From Aquabacterium sp. OR-4 (GTDB lineage Bacteria; Pseudomonadota; Gammaproteobacteria; Burkholderiales; Burkholderiaceae_C), in the NCBI RefSeq assembly GCF_025290835.2, contig NZ_JAOCQD020000004.1, positions 372,001-436,000 on the forward strand: a stretch of DNA of 64,000 nucleotides, in the 5' to 3' direction. The notes below the pieces were generated by a model that was given only the letters and a program-made list of their open reading frames with translations, was not told the origin of the DNA and made no database searches. The translations under genes and the position numbers were made by a program. Within the stretch, counting starts at the first letter, position 1. Each line of letters begins with the position of its first letter. Below, in pieces: positions 19,622 through 29,300 of the stretch.

Positions 19622-21287
19622 GTGACGCCCCACACCCACAACGAGCCCGCCTTGCCCAGCCGCCACGCCCCGACTGCCTGCCCCTTCTTGCGCAGCCCGC
19701 GCGCCTGGCTGCGGCCCGCCGGGCTGGCCGCCCTGCTCGGCACCACGCTGATCGCCGGCCCCGCCGCGGCGCAGATCGGCCAGCGCTTTGCCTCCGAGCG
19801 CCGCGTCGTGCCCGACCCGGTCACCGGCGTGCCGCTGGTGTTTCTGACCACCGCAGCGCGCGGCGACAGCAAGATCTACCAGACCCACCCGCAATGGACG
19901 GCCGATGGCCAGTGGCTGGTGTTCCGCAGCGACCGCGGCGCCGTGCCCGGCGTCACCGAGGCGGTGGCCGTGCACGAGGCCAGCGGCGAGATGGTGCAGG
20001 TCACCGAGGGCGGCTTTGCCGGCATGCTCAACCTCGACACCCGCGCCAACCGCCTGGTGTTTCTGCGCGAGGTGCCGGCCAGCCCCCCAGCCGCCGCCAC
20101 CGCAACCGCCGCCACCGCAACCGCCACAACCGCCACAACCGCCACCACAACCGCCACCACAACCGCCATCACCACACCCACCGGCACCCCGCCCCCCGCC
20201 CGCCCGCCGACGCGCCGCGCGCCAGCTGCAGGCCGTGGAGGTGGATCTCGACCGCCTGCTGGCCGACAGCCGCGCCGGCCGCCTGCAGGCCCATGCCAAG
20301 AGCGCCTACCAGCGCGTGCTGGCCACCATCCCGGCCGACTGGGCGCCGGTGGGCGACAACGCGCTCGATGCCGACGGCCAGTGGTTCTACTTTCGCGTCG
20401 GCCCGGCGGGTGCGGCGCGCCGCATGCCTGCGGGCCTGAAGGTGGAGCCGCACTTCGGCCCGCGCCACATGGGCGCCGGGCCCACCGGCATTGCCCGCGT
20501 GAACCGCCACACCGGCGAGATCCAGCCGGTGGTCACGGTGGGCTTCCAGATCGGCCACATCCAGGCCAACCCCTGGGTGGCGGGCGAGCTGGTGTTCAGC
20601 TGGGAGACCGGCGGCAAGAGCCCGCAGCGCACCTGGACCGTGCGCGGCGACGGCAGCGGCCTGCGCCCGCTGTACCCCGAGTCGGCGCACGAATGGGCCA
20701 CGCACGAGGCCATCATCGGCCGCGACGAGGTGGCGCTGGCGCTGATGGGCCACCGCCCGGTGCCCGGCAGCGGCGCCAGCGGGCCCACCGGCTCGTACTT
20801 TGAAGGCGCCGCCACCAGCGGTGTGGCGCCGGGGCAGGAGGCCTCGTGGGGCCCCAGCGGCACACGCGAGAAGCCCACCGGACTGGCCATCGTGAACCTG
20901 CGCACCCGCGAGATGCGCATCGAGGCGCAAACACCCGTCGGCAGCGGCCTGTGGCATGTGCACGGCTCGGCCGATGGCCGCTGGGCCGTGGGCGACGACT
21001 TTGCGCGCAACCTCTACCTGATCGACCGCCGCAGCGGCCGCATGCGCCTGCTGTCGGCCGGCCACAAGGACACCGCGCGCGACCATCCCCATCCCAGCTT
21101 CAGCGCCGACGGCCGGCGCATCCAGATCCAGAGCGCCATGCTGTCGGAAAACGGCCGCGCGATGAACATCGTGGTGATCCAGGTGCCCGAGGCCTGGCAG
21201 GCCGCCGCCGATCCGTCGGCCGCGCTCGACGCCGCGGCCCGTGTGCCCACCGCGGCCCCGGCGGCACCCACCCCAGCCTCCCGGTGA
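19622..21287 (+). pseudogene. Oligogalacturonate lyase-like protein (PL22), frameshifted
   Basis: Beta-propeller lyase-like protein expected to cleave oligogalacturonides. The N-terminal frame has a signal-like core (LAALLGTTLIAGPAAAQ) and first blades (HPQWTADGQWLVFRSDRG). The rest (VGFQIGHIQANPWVAGELVF, HEWATHE, LWHVHGSADGRWAVGDD) is in the frame one base later. The switch falls in a Thr/Ala/Pro-coding repeat (20095-20180) followed by GC-rich C runs, including C6 at 20192-20197. Removing one base there would join the frames. His and Gln residues resembling the PL22 metal site are present in the second part. It could be a real pseudogene, a switchable frame or a sequencing error. GTG 19622 was chosen as start; ATG 19520 is possible. 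The 3' end overlaps the next gene by 4 bp (GTGA). Confidence 0.75.
20095..20180. repeat. Mixed 9/12-bp tandem repeat inside the PL22-like gene
   Basis: Successive CCGCCACCGCAA, CCGCCACAA and CCGCCACCACAA units encode a Thr/Ala stretch. All units are multiples of three, so slippage here alone would keep the frame. Confidence 0.85.
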
Positions 21288-22501
21288 GCCACCGCCCGCA
21301 CGCCGCCCAAGGCCACGCCTTGTGGCTCGACGGCCTGCTGGCCGTGCTGGCCGTGGGCCTGCTCGGCATGGCAGTGTTCGGCCTGGGCGGCTGCAGCAGC
21401 CTGGCCCAGCCGCCGGCGGCGCAACGCGCTGCGCCTGCGGCCGCCCACGCAAACGCTCACCCAAACGCCCACCCAACCGCTCACCCTGAGGCCATTCCCG
21501 GCGGGCCTCAGGCCATCGTCCACCCGCGGCACCCGTCCAAGGTCGAGCCGGCGCCCCGCCCGCTGTTCCGCGACCCGGTGTGGGACGGCGCGGCCGACGC
21601 CGCGCTGGTGTTCAACGCCGGCCGCGGCCGCTGGGAGATGTTCTACACCGCACGCCGCGCCACGCTGCGGCTCGACGACCCCAAGGACGTGCGCTGGGTG
21701 CACGGCACGCGCATCGGCATCGCCAGCAGCGACGACGGCAACCACTGGCAGCCGCTGGGCGAGGCCCGCTTCCCGCCCGAGTGCACCGGCGGCGCCCCCG
21801 AGGCCAGCACCCACTGGGCGCCCGAACTGCTGGTGCACGAGGGCACCTACCACCTGTGGCTCACCGTGGTGCCGGGCATCCATGCGCGCTGGACCGGCGA
21901 GCGCCACATCCAGCACCTCACCAGCACCGACCTGCGCCGCTGGCACTGCGCCGACCGGCTCGATCTGGGCTCGAGCCGGGTGATCGACGCTGCCGTGGTG
22001 CGCCTGGACGACGGCCGCTTTCGCCTGTGGTTCAAGGACGAGGCCCAGGGCAGCCGCCTGTTCGCCGCCGACAGCGCCAACCTGCGGCACTGGACGCTGC
22101 GCGGCCCGGTCACCACGGTGGCCAGCGAAGGGCCCAAGGTGTTCCGCTTCCAGGGCCGCTGGTGGCTGGTGGCCGACCTGTGGCGCGGCCTGATGGTGCT
22201 GCGCTCGGACGATGCCGCCCACTGGCAGGAGCAGCCCACCCGCCTGCTGGCCGAACCCGGCCGCCACGCCAGCGACCGCGCCAAGGGCCAGCACCCCGAT
22301 GTGCAGGTGGTCGATGGCCGCGCCTATCTGGTGTATTTCGTGCACCAGGGCGGCGAGCCCGAGGCCGCGTCCGACGACCGTTACCACCAGCGCAGCGTGC
22401 TGCAGGTGGCCGAGCTGAGCCTGGGCGCCGACGGCTGGCTGCAGGTCAACCGCGACGCCCCGCCGCCCGATCTGCGCGCGGCCTTCGGCGCGCGGCGCTG
22501 A
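21284..22501 (+). CDS. GH43-like five-bladed propeller glycosidase, lipoprotein
   Basis: Predicted lipoprotein of 405 residues. After a hydrophobic segment (LLAVLAVGLLGMAVFGLGGC) with a lipobox-like LGGC, a His/Pro/Ala linker of about 50 residues is followed by a propeller: FRDPVWDGAADAALVF, WEMFYTARR, HGTRIGIASSDDGNHW, STHWAPELLVHEGTYHLWLT, LGSSRVIDAAVVRLDDGRF. An Asp near the first strand, a second Asp (VIDAAVV) and a Glu (ASEGPKVF) sit where GH43/GH117-type enzymes place their catalytic trio. The substrate is not readable; neighbours suggest RG-I side chains. GTG 21284 overlaps the preceding stop as GTGA and its own stop overlaps the GH115 start, indicating one transcription unit. Confidence 0.78.
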   Translation: MSHRPHAAQGHALWLDGLLAVLAVGLLGMAVFGLGGCSSLAQPPAAQRAAPAAAHANAHPNAHPTAHPEAIPGGPQAIVHPRHPSKVEPAPRPLFRDPVWDGAADAALVFNAGRGRWEMFYTARRATLRLDDPKDVRWVHGTRIGIASSDDGNHWQPLGEARFPPECTGGAPEASTHWAPELLVHEGTYHLWLTVVPGIHARWTGERHIQHLTSTDLRRWHCADRLDLGSSRVIDAAVVRLDDGRFRLWFKDEAQGSRLFAADSANLRHWTLRGPVTTVASEGPKVFRFQGRWWLVADLWRGLMVLRSDDAAHWQEQPTRLLAEPGRHASDRAKGQHPDVQVVDGRAYLVYFVHQGGEPEAASDDRYHQRSVLQVAELSLGADGWLQVNRDAPPPDLRAAFGARR

Positions 22502-25212
22502 TGCGGCGCCCGGCCCGCCGCCTGGCCAGGGCCTGGGGGCACGCCCTGGCCGGCCTGGGCGTTGCGTGGTGCACGGGGCTGGGGGCCACCACCGCTTCCA
22601 TCAGCCTGCCCGCCACCGCGGCAGACACACCGGCGACGGCCGGTCTGCCCGCCGGGCTGTGGATCGGCCACCGCCCGCAGCCCGGCAGCGTGGCGCTGCA
22701 GGGCGCCAGCGTGCGCCGCGACGACCGCGCCGATGCGCTCGAAACCCTGGCCGCCGACGATCTGGCCGCTGACCTGCGGCGCCTGGGCCAGCGCGCCAGC
22801 AGCCGGCGCTGGACAGCGCCAGGCCGCGGCGGCGGCGGGCTGCAGATCTGGCTGGGCACGCTGGGCCGCCATGCCGGCATCGACGCCCTGGTCGCCGCCG
22901 GCCGGCTCGATGCCGCAGCGCTGCGCGACTGCTGGGAGTGTTTCACGCTGGCTCTGGTGCGCACGCCGGCGCCGGGCGTACCGGCCGCGCTGGTGATCGT
23001 CGGGGCCGACCGCCGCGGCACTGCCTATGGCGCCTACACCCTGAGCCGCGCGCTCGGCATCTCGCCCTGGCACTGGTGGGCCGACGTGGCGCCCTGGCGG
23101 CACGGCCCGCTGCACCTGGCCCTGGCGGCGGCACACACCGAAGGGCCGGCCGTTCGCTGGCGCGGCCTGTTCATCAATGACGAGGACTGGGGCCTGCAGC
23201 CCTGGTCGGCGCACCACTTCGAGCCCGAGGCGCCGGGCGGCCGCGGCATGGGCCCGCGCACCTACCAGCAGGTGTTCCGCCTGATGCTGCGGCTGCGCGC
23301 CAACACGCTGTGGCCGGCCATGCATGCGGTCTCGGGCGCGTTCTTCGCGCAAGCCGGCAATGCCGAGATGGCGCGCCGCCACGGCATCGTGATCGGCAGC
23401 TCGCATGCCGAGCCGCTGCTGCGCAACAACGTCAGCGAGTGGCAGGCCCCCGCCGAGCAGTACAACCACGCCAGCCACGGCGCCCAGGTGCGCGCCTACT
23501 GGGCCGAGCGGCTGCGCCAGGTGCAGGCCCTGGCGCAGCCGGGTGACGGCACGCCGCCGCTCGAGACCCTGCTGACCCTGGGCATGCGCGGCATCCACGA
23601 TTCGGCCCTGCAGGGGGCCAGCGGCCTGGCCGCCCAGCAGGCGCTGCTGCGCGAGGTGATCGCCGGACAGCGCGCGCTGATTGCCGGGCACCTGGGCGCG
23701 GGCCCGGCGCCGCAGGTCTTCGTGCCCTACAAGGAGGTGCTGCCGCTCTATGACACGCCGCCCGGCCTGGCCCTGCCCGACGACGTGACCCTGGTCTGGC
23801 CCGACGACAACTTCGGCTACCTGCGCCGCCTGCCGCAGGCGGCCGAGGCCGCGCGGCCCGGCGGCGCCGGCATCTACTACCACCTGTCCTACCTGGGCGC
23901 GCCGCTGTCCTACCTGTGGCTGTCGACCACGCCGCCGGCCCTGGTCAACCACGAGATGGGGCGGGCCTTTGCGGCCGGCGCGCAGCGCCTGTGGATGGTG
24001 AACGCCGGCGACATCAAGCCCGCCGAGACCTCGCTGAGCCACTGGTTCGACCTGGCCTGGAACCCGCACGCGGTGCAGGCCCTGGGCCAGGCCGGCTGGC
24101 TGCAGCAGTTTGCCGGCCAGAGCTTCGGCCCGGCCATCGCGCCAACACTGGCCGCGCTGTGGGACGGTTATTTCCGCCTGAACTTCGAGCGCCGACCCGA
24201 ACATCTGCAGGCCCATCTGCCGGGCGAGCGGCCGCGCCGCCTGGCCTGGCCGGCCGGACGCGTGGCCCGGCACCTGGGCGAATGGCGCACGCTGCTGCAG
24301 GGCCTGGACGCGGTGGCCGCGCAGCTGACGGCGGCGCAGCAGCCAGGCTTCTTCCAGCTGGTGGCCTACCCCCTGCGCGCCGCGGCCCTGGCCAACGAGC
24401 GCGCCTGGGCGCTCGAAGCCCATGCCGCCACGCGCGAGCGCACGCCCGCCGCCGCCACCCGGGCGGCCTGGCGCGCGCACCGCGCCGACGCCCGCCTGAA
24501 GGCCCTGACCGCCCGCTACAACCGCGGCCGCTGGGCCGGCATGCTGGCCGAGGAGCCGGCCGACAACCTGTGGCCCGGCTACCGGCTGCAGCCCCCGTCG
24601 CTGCCGGCCTTGCAGCTGATGGGCGCGGCCGCCGCCGGCTGGCGCAGCCAGGCCCTGCAGCGCATGGACCGGGCGCAGGATGACCTGCCGGCCGAAGCCG
24701 CCGCACCGCCCATGCCCGACGCCGCCGCACCGGCGCGGGCCGATGCGGCCGATGCGGCCGCCGCCGTGGCGCTGCAGGCGCAGCCGGCCAGCGGCCCATG
24801 GCAGGCCCTGCAAGGCCTGCAGAGCAGCGGGCCGGCCTGGCGCGCCCTGCAGGCCGGCGCGCAGCTGCGCCTGCAGCGGCCACCGCAGCCCCCGGGTGGC
24901 ACGGCGCCCGGCGAGGCCGGCCCGGCCTGCCTGCAGCTGCGCATCCTGCCCAGCTATCCGGCCCTGGCCGCACCCCAGCGGCCCGCGGCCGCCGAGGGCT
25001 GGCACGCCGATCTGCTGGGGCCTGACGGCCAGCGCCAGCCGCTGCACTGGCCACGCGGCGCACAGGATGCCGCCTGGGCCCAGGGCGTCTTGGCCAACCG
25101 CCTGAGCGCCCGCATCACCGTGGCCGACGCCGCCGCGCCGCTGCGGATCGAGGCCTTGCAGGCCGACTGGGTGCTGATGGACGCCCAGCTCACGCCGCAG
25201 GCCTGCCGCTGA
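22501..25212 (+). CDS. GH115 family alpha-glucuronidase
   Basis: Exported glycoside hydrolase of 903 residues, normal length for GH115, which removes (4-O-methyl)-glucuronic acid from xylan or related glycans. Visible family segments are GADRRGTAYGAYTLSRALG, SPWHWWADV, FINDEDWGLQPWS, YQQVFRLMLRLRANTLWPAM, FVPYKEVLPLYDTP, WPDDNFGYLRRLP, and MVNAGDIKPAE. The C-terminal 180 residues are Ala-rich and poorly conserved. A signal peptide is likely in the first 40 residues. ATG 22501 overlaps the previous stop (TGATG). Within an RG-I locus the likelier targets are glucuronate caps on arabinogalactan or galactan side chains, an inference from context. Confidence 0.92.
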   Translation: MRRPARRLARAWGHALAGLGVAWCTGLGATTASISLPATAADTPATAGLPAGLWIGHRPQPGSVALQGASVRRDDRADALETLAADDLAADLRRLGQRASSRRWTAPGRGGGGLQIWLGTLGRHAGIDALVAAGRLDAAALRDCWECFTLALVRTPAPGVPAALVIVGADRRGTAYGAYTLSRALGISPWHWWADVAPWRHGPLHLALAAAHTEGPAVRWRGLFINDEDWGLQPWSAHHFEPEAPGGRGMGPRTYQQVFRLMLRLRANTLWPAMHAVSGAFFAQAGNAEMARRHGIVIGSSHAEPLLRNNVSEWQAPAEQYNHASHGAQVRAYWAERLRQVQALAQPGDGTPPLETLLTLGMRGIHDSALQGASGLAAQQALLREVIAGQRALIAGHLGAGPAPQVFVPYKEVLPLYDTPPGLALPDDVTLVWPDDNFGYLRRLPQAAEAARPGGAGIYYHLSYLGAPLSYLWLSTTPPALVNHEMGRAFAAGAQRLWMVNAGDIKPAETSLSHWFDLAWNPHAVQALGQAGWLQQFAGQSFGPAIAPTLAALWDGYFRLNFERRPEHLQAHLPGERPRRLAWPAGRVARHLGEWRTLLQGLDAVAAQLTAAQQPGFFQLVAYPLRAAALANERAWALEAHAATRERTPAAATRAAWRAHRADARLKALTARYNRGRWAGMLAEEPADNLWPGYRLQPPSLPALQLMGAAAAGWRSQALQRMDRAQDDLPAEAAAPPMPDAAAPARADAADAAAAVALQAQPASGPWQALQGLQSSGPAWRALQAGAQLRLQRPPQPPGGTAPGEAGPACLQLRILPSYPALAAPQRPAAAEGWHADLLGPDGQRQPLHWPRGAQDAAWAQGVLANRLSARITVADAAAPLRIEALQADWVLMDAQLTPQACR

Positions 25213-25240
25213 GGCGGTGTGCTGCGGTGTGCTGCCGCCT

Positions 25241-27529
25241 TCAGCGCGGGGCCGGGGCCGAAGCCGAAGCCGAAGCCGAAGCCGAAGCCGAAGCCGAAGC
25301 CGAAGCCGAAGCCGAAGCCGAAGCCGCGGCCGGCGGAGCGGCCGGGGCCGCAGTCGCGGTCACGCCACCCAGGTGCCGCGCCAGAAAGGCCGCCATGCGC
25401 TCGGCCAGGTCCACGCGGTTGTCGGGTGCGGCCAGGCCATGGCCTTCGTGCGGGTAGCGCAGCCACTCGGGCGTGCGGCCGCCGGCGCTGAGCGCATCGA
25501 CCATGCGTTCAAGGTGGGCGCGGGGCACGCGCACATCGGCCTCGCCCGAATACAGCAGCACCGGCACATCGATGCGCGCTGCCTGGTGCACCGGCGACTG
25601 ATCGCGCAGCATGGCCGCATCGCGCACCGGGTCGCCAATGCGCTGGGGCAGCAGGCGTTCGCGGATGCCCTCGGAGGTGTCGTCGGTGACCAGCCAATGG
25701 CCTTCGATCAGCAGCGCCAGATCGGTCAGTGCGTGGCCGGCCACCACGCAGCGAAACAGGCCCGGGTGGCGCACCGGCCCCATCAGCGCGGCGTAACCGC
25801 CATAACTCGCGCCCACGATGCAGGCCCGCTCGTCGGCCAGGCCGCGCTGGCGCGCCCACAGCAGCGCATCGGCCAGGTCGTCCTGCATGGCCTGGCCCCA
25901 CTGTTTCAAGCCGGCCGTGAAGTGCGCCCGCCCATAGCCCTGGCTGCCGCGAAAGTCGGGCGCGATCACCAGATAACCGCGCGAGGCCAGAAACTGCGCC
26001 TGGGCGTCCCAGCGCATCCAGCCGCCCCGCACCCAGGGCCCGCCATGCACCAGCACCACGGCCGGTGCCGGCTGCCCCTGCTCCACCGCGGCGGGCAGGG
26101 TGAGCCACACCGGCAGCGGCCGGCCATCGCGGGCGCGCAGCCATTCAAAGGCCTGCGGCGCCATGCGCGCGGCCTCGATCTGCGGCAGGCGGCGTGCCAC
26201 CAGGCGCCACCCGCCACCGGCAGCCCGGCGCACCCACAGCTCGCCGGGCTCGGTGTCGGCGCGTGAATCCACCAGCCACACGGCCTGCGGCGTGCCGCAG
26301 CGGGCGCACTGCACGGCATTGAAGCGCCCGGGCAGCTGGCGGTCGGCCGCCGCCTGCGCGGCGGCATGCTGGCTGTCGAGCCAGTGCTGCACCGGCAGTT
26401 CGGCCTCGGCACGCAGGCCCACCAGCGCGCCGCTGGCGCCGTCGTGAACCATCCCCACCACCGGCTCGAAGCCCGGCAGTGTGAGCAGGGCCGGCTGCTC
26501 CAGCCGGTCTGTCGCCGGGTTCAGCCAGGCCACCCGGCCCTGGCCCAGGTCGGCCCCGGAAGGCGCCCCCGTCAGCGCCGGCTTCGCGTCGGGCTCCACA
26601 AAGCTGGCCGCCAGCACGCGACCCTGGGCGTCCACAGCCAGCGCGCGCCAGGGCAGCGGCTCGCCGGCGCGAAAGCTGTCGCGGCCATCGCCCAGCGTCA
26701 GGCGCTGCCACGTGGTGCCCGGCGGGCGCAGCACGAACAGGCGGCGCAGGCCCTCGTCGTCTTCGGTCATCGCCAGGCGCGGCTGGCCATGCGGGTCGAA
26801 CAGCCAGTGCACCACCTGATCGGGGGCGCCTGGCAAGGCCATCGGGCGGGCCAGGCGCGAATCGAGATCCAGCCAGTGCGGGCGCAGGTAGGGCAGGCGC
26901 AGCCAGCCGCGCTGGCTGCGCCGCTGCACATCGGCCACGATCACCCGCCGGTCGGCCGGCGCGGCCTCCACCTGCGGCACGACAAACAGCAGCGGCATCG
27001 GCGCGTCCATCAGGCGCCGCGGCCGGCCGCCCTGCAGGCCCACGGTGAAAGCGCCGCCGCTCAACATCCGCTGGTTGACCGGCGTCTCGAGATCGTCCAC
27101 CGAGAACAACAGCTGGTCGGCGCCCAGCCAGTGCACGCGCACCACGTCACCCTCGCTGGCGCGGGTTTGCCGCGCCACCGGTTGCGGCGCCTCCAGATCG
27201 ATCACGAACAGCGACTGGCGCTCGCCGCCCCGCCCGCCGGTCAGCGCCAGGTGCCGACCATCGGGCGACAGGCTGGCGCTGGTGTAGCGCGGTGTGTCCA
27301 TGAAGGCCCGCGCCGGGATGGCCGCGGCAGGAGCCAGCCCTCGCCCCCCGGCCTGCGCTTCAGCCGGTGCCTCGGCCCTAATCTCGGTCCGCCCGTCGGT
27401 CCGCCCGTCGGCCCGCCCCTCGGCCGCCAGCACGGCGCCCGGTGGCCACAGCCCCGCGCCGCCCAGCACCAGCAGCAGCAGCGGCAGAACGTGGCCCCAG
27501 CCACGGGAAACGCGTGTGGCACAGCGCAT
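25241..27529 (-). CDS. S9-family peptidase (prolyl oligopeptidase type), exported
   Basis: Exported serine hydrolase of 762 residues. A signal peptide covers about residues 1-35 (LPLLLLVLGGAGLWPPGAVLA), followed by a propeller region (YTSASLSPDGRHLALTGG) and a C-terminal alpha/beta hydrolase domain. That domain has the oxyanion segment HGGPWVRGGW, nucleophile GASYGGYA near residue 570, catalytic Asp in SGEADVRVP and His in YPHEGHG near 695. The tail is a run of Ser-Ala dipeptides encoded by (GCCGAA)11. ATG 27529 lies 2 bp after the permease stop, so it is the last gene of the ABC transporter operon. It may trim cell-wall glycoproteins such as arabinogalactan proteins, or be an esterase of the same fold. 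Confidence 0.9.
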   Translation of the reverse strand: MRCATRVSRGWGHVLPLLLLVLGGAGLWPPGAVLAAEGRADGRTDGRTEIRAEAPAEAQAGGRGLAPAAAIPARAFMDTPRYTSASLSPDGRHLALTGGRGGERQSLFVIDLEAPQPVARQTRASEGDVVRVHWLGADQLLFSVDDLETPVNQRMLSGGAFTVGLQGGRPRRLMDAPMPLLFVVPQVEAAPADRRVIVADVQRRSQRGWLRLPYLRPHWLDLDSRLARPMALPGAPDQVVHWLFDPHGQPRLAMTEDDEGLRRLFVLRPPGTTWQRLTLGDGRDSFRAGEPLPWRALAVDAQGRVLAASFVEPDAKPALTGAPSGADLGQGRVAWLNPATDRLEQPALLTLPGFEPVVGMVHDGASGALVGLRAEAELPVQHWLDSQHAAAQAAADRQLPGRFNAVQCARCGTPQAVWLVDSRADTEPGELWVRRAAGGGWRLVARRLPQIEAARMAPQAFEWLRARDGRPLPVWLTLPAAVEQGQPAPAVVLVHGGPWVRGGWMRWDAQAQFLASRGYLVIAPDFRGSQGYGRAHFTAGLKQWGQAMQDDLADALLWARQRGLADERACIVGASYGGYAALMGPVRHPGLFRCVVAGHALTDLALLIEGHWLVTDDTSEGIRERLLPQRIGDPVRDAAMLRDQSPVHQAARIDVPVLLYSGEADVRVPRAHLERMVDALSAGGRTPEWLRYPHEGHGLAAPDNRVDLAERMAAFLARHLGGVTATAAPAAPPAAASASASASASASASASASASASAPAPR
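25257..25326. repeat. (GCCGAA)11 hexanucleotide repeat coding the S9 peptidase tail
   Basis: Eleven perfect units plus four bases, translated as alternating Ser and Ala on the minus strand. Unit gain or loss changes only tail length. Confidence 0.95.
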
Positions 27530-27531
27530 GC

Positions 27532-28383
27532 TCAGCCCTTGGTGGCGCCCATCGTCAGACCGGCGATGAACTGCTTTTGCAGAATGAAGAAGATGGCCAC
27601 CGGCGGCAGCGCGGCCACGATGGCGCCGGCCGACACCAGGTGCCACTGCGCCACCCACTGGCCATTGAGCGACTTGAGCCCGCCGGTCACCGGCATCGCA
27701 TGGTCGCCCTGGATCAGCACCGTGGCCCAGAAGTAGTCGTTCCAGATGAAGGTGAACACCAGCACCGACAAGGCCGCCAGCGCCGGCCGCACCAGCGGCA
27801 GCACCACGCGGTGGAACACCTGCCACTCGCTGGCGCCCTCGATGCGCGCGGCCTCCACCAGCTCCATCGGCAGCTCGCGGATGAAGTTGCGCATAAAGAA
27901 GGTGCAAAACCCGCTCTGGAACGCGATGTGGAACAGGATCAGCCCGCTCAGGCTGTCGTACAGGCCCAGCGCCAGGCTCAGGTCGCGCACCGGCACCATC
28001 AGGATCTGGAAGGGCACGAAGTTGCCGCCCACGAACACGAAAAACACCAGCAGGTTGGCCTTGAAGCGGTAGACCCCCAGCGCAAAGCCGGCCAGGCAGG
28101 CCAGCGCCACCGCCCCCAGCACCGTGGGCAGCGTGACCAGAAAGCTGTTGCCGATGTAGCGCAGGATGGGCGTGCTGCTGAACACCGCCGCGTAGTTGTC
28201 CCAGGCCTGCCACTGCGTGGGCCAGCCCCAGTAGTTGCCGGCGGCGATGTCGGCCTGGCCGCGCACCGAGGTCAGGGCCACGGCGATCAAGGGCAGCAGC
28301 CACAGCAGCAGGGCCAGTGGCAGCGCAGCGCGGTAGAGCCAGCGCGTGGGCGCCGAGGCGCGTTCAATCGGGGTTGGGAACAT
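27532..28383 (-). CDS. Carbohydrate ABC transporter permease (MalG type)
   Basis: Inner-membrane subunit of 283 residues with six predicted helices (the first is ALPLALLLWLLPLIAVALTS). The EAA loop reads EAARIEGASEWQVFHRVVLP, the contact site for the ATPase. A 1-base overlap with the upstream permease gene and 2 bp to the S9 gene show one operon. Binding protein, two permeases and ATPase form a complete importer, probably for RG-I oligosaccharides or unsaturated disaccharides judging by the neighbours. Confidence 0.95.
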   Translation of the reverse strand: MFPTPIERASAPTRWLYRAALPLALLLWLLPLIAVALTSVRGQADIAAGNYWGWPTQWQAWDNYAAVFSSTPILRYIGNSFLVTLPTVLGAVALACLAGFALGVYRFKANLLVFFVFVGGNFVPFQILMVPVRDLSLALGLYDSLSGLILFHIAFQSGFCTFFMRNFIRELPMELVEAARIEGASEWQVFHRVVLPLVRPALAALSVLVFTFIWNDYFWATVLIQGDHAMPVTGGLKSLNGQWVAQWHLVSAGAIVAALPPVAIFFILQKQFIAGLTMGATKG

Positions 28384-29300
28384 CAGCCCAGCTCACGTTC
28401 CTGGCGGTAGATGCGCCACAGCACGAACAGGATGTAGACCAGCATGATGGCAAACAGCACCGTGGCGATGGCCGTGCCGTAGCCCATGCGGTAGCCGTAC
28501 TCCGACAGCGCCTTCTCGTACATGTAGTACGCCAGCACGCGCGACGAGCCATAGGGCCCGCCGGCGGTCATCACCGCCACCATGTCGAAGCTGCGCAGCG
28601 AGCCCACCACCGTGACCACCACCGCAATGAAGCTGGCCGGCCGCAGCTGCGGCAGCACCACATGCCACAGCATCTGCCAGCCCTTGGCGCCTTCCAGCCG
28701 CGCGGCCTCGATCAGGTCGGGGCGGATGCTGTTGAGGCCGGTGAGGTACAGGATCATGCAGTAGGCGATCTGCGGGTACAGGCCGGCGGCCACGATGGCG
28801 TAGGTGACCAGGTCTTCATCGGCCAGCACCGCCAGGTCGGCCTGGCCGAACAGGCCGAACAGCTTGTCCACCAGGCCCAGCGCCGGGTTGTAGAACCAGG
28901 TGAACACCAGGCCGATGACCACCTGCGAGATCACGAACGGAAAGAAGAACAGCGACTTGATCGCGCGGATGCCGAACACCGTCTGGTTCAGCAGCAGGGC
29001 CAGGCCCAGGCCCATCGGCACCGCCAGCAAAAAGCCCAGCAGCCAGATCAGGCTGTTCTTCAGTGCCACATGAAAGTCGGGGTCGCTGGCCAGCTCCACA
29101 TAGTTGGCCAGGCCCACCCACACCGGCGTGCCCAGGCCGTCCCAGTCGTAAAGGCTCAGCCGCATCGACTGGCCGATGGGCAGCACCACGTACAGCAGGA
29201 ACATCGCCGCCGCCGGGGCCAGAAACAGCCAGGGCGCCAGCGCGCGCTGGTGGCGCTGCCACCAGCCGTCGTGGCCCTGCGCGCCGGTCGCCGGCATCAC
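28383..29300 (-). CDS. Carbohydrate ABC transporter permease (MalF/UgpA type)
   Basis: Inner-membrane subunit of 305 residues. The helices start at LAPWLFLAPAAAMFLLYVVL, and the EAA loop is EAARLEGAKGWQMLWHVVLP. The gene starts at ATG 29300 (or 29297), overlapping the stop of the binding-protein gene. It pairs with the MalG-type permease as the translocation pore. Confidence 0.95.
   Translation of the reverse strand: MMPATGAQGHDGWWQRHQRALAPWLFLAPAAAMFLLYVVLPIGQSMRLSLYDWDGLGTPVWVGLANYVELASDPDFHVALKNSLIWLLGFLLAVPMGLGLALLLNQTVFGIRAIKSLFFFPFVISQVVIGLVFTWFYNPALGLVDKLFGLFGQADLAVLADEDLVTYAIVAAGLYPQIAYCMILYLTGLNSIRPDLIEAARLEGAKGWQMLWHVVLPQLRPASFIAVVVTVVGSLRSFDMVAVMTAGGPYGSSRVLAYYMYEKALSEYGYRMGYGTAIATVLFAIMLVYILFVLWRIYRQERELG

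Noticed and set aside
25241..28303. S9 peptidase with a 258-residue N-terminal extension
   Set aside because: The extension is antisense-like translation in another frame of the permease gene; ATG 27529 gives a proper signal peptide.
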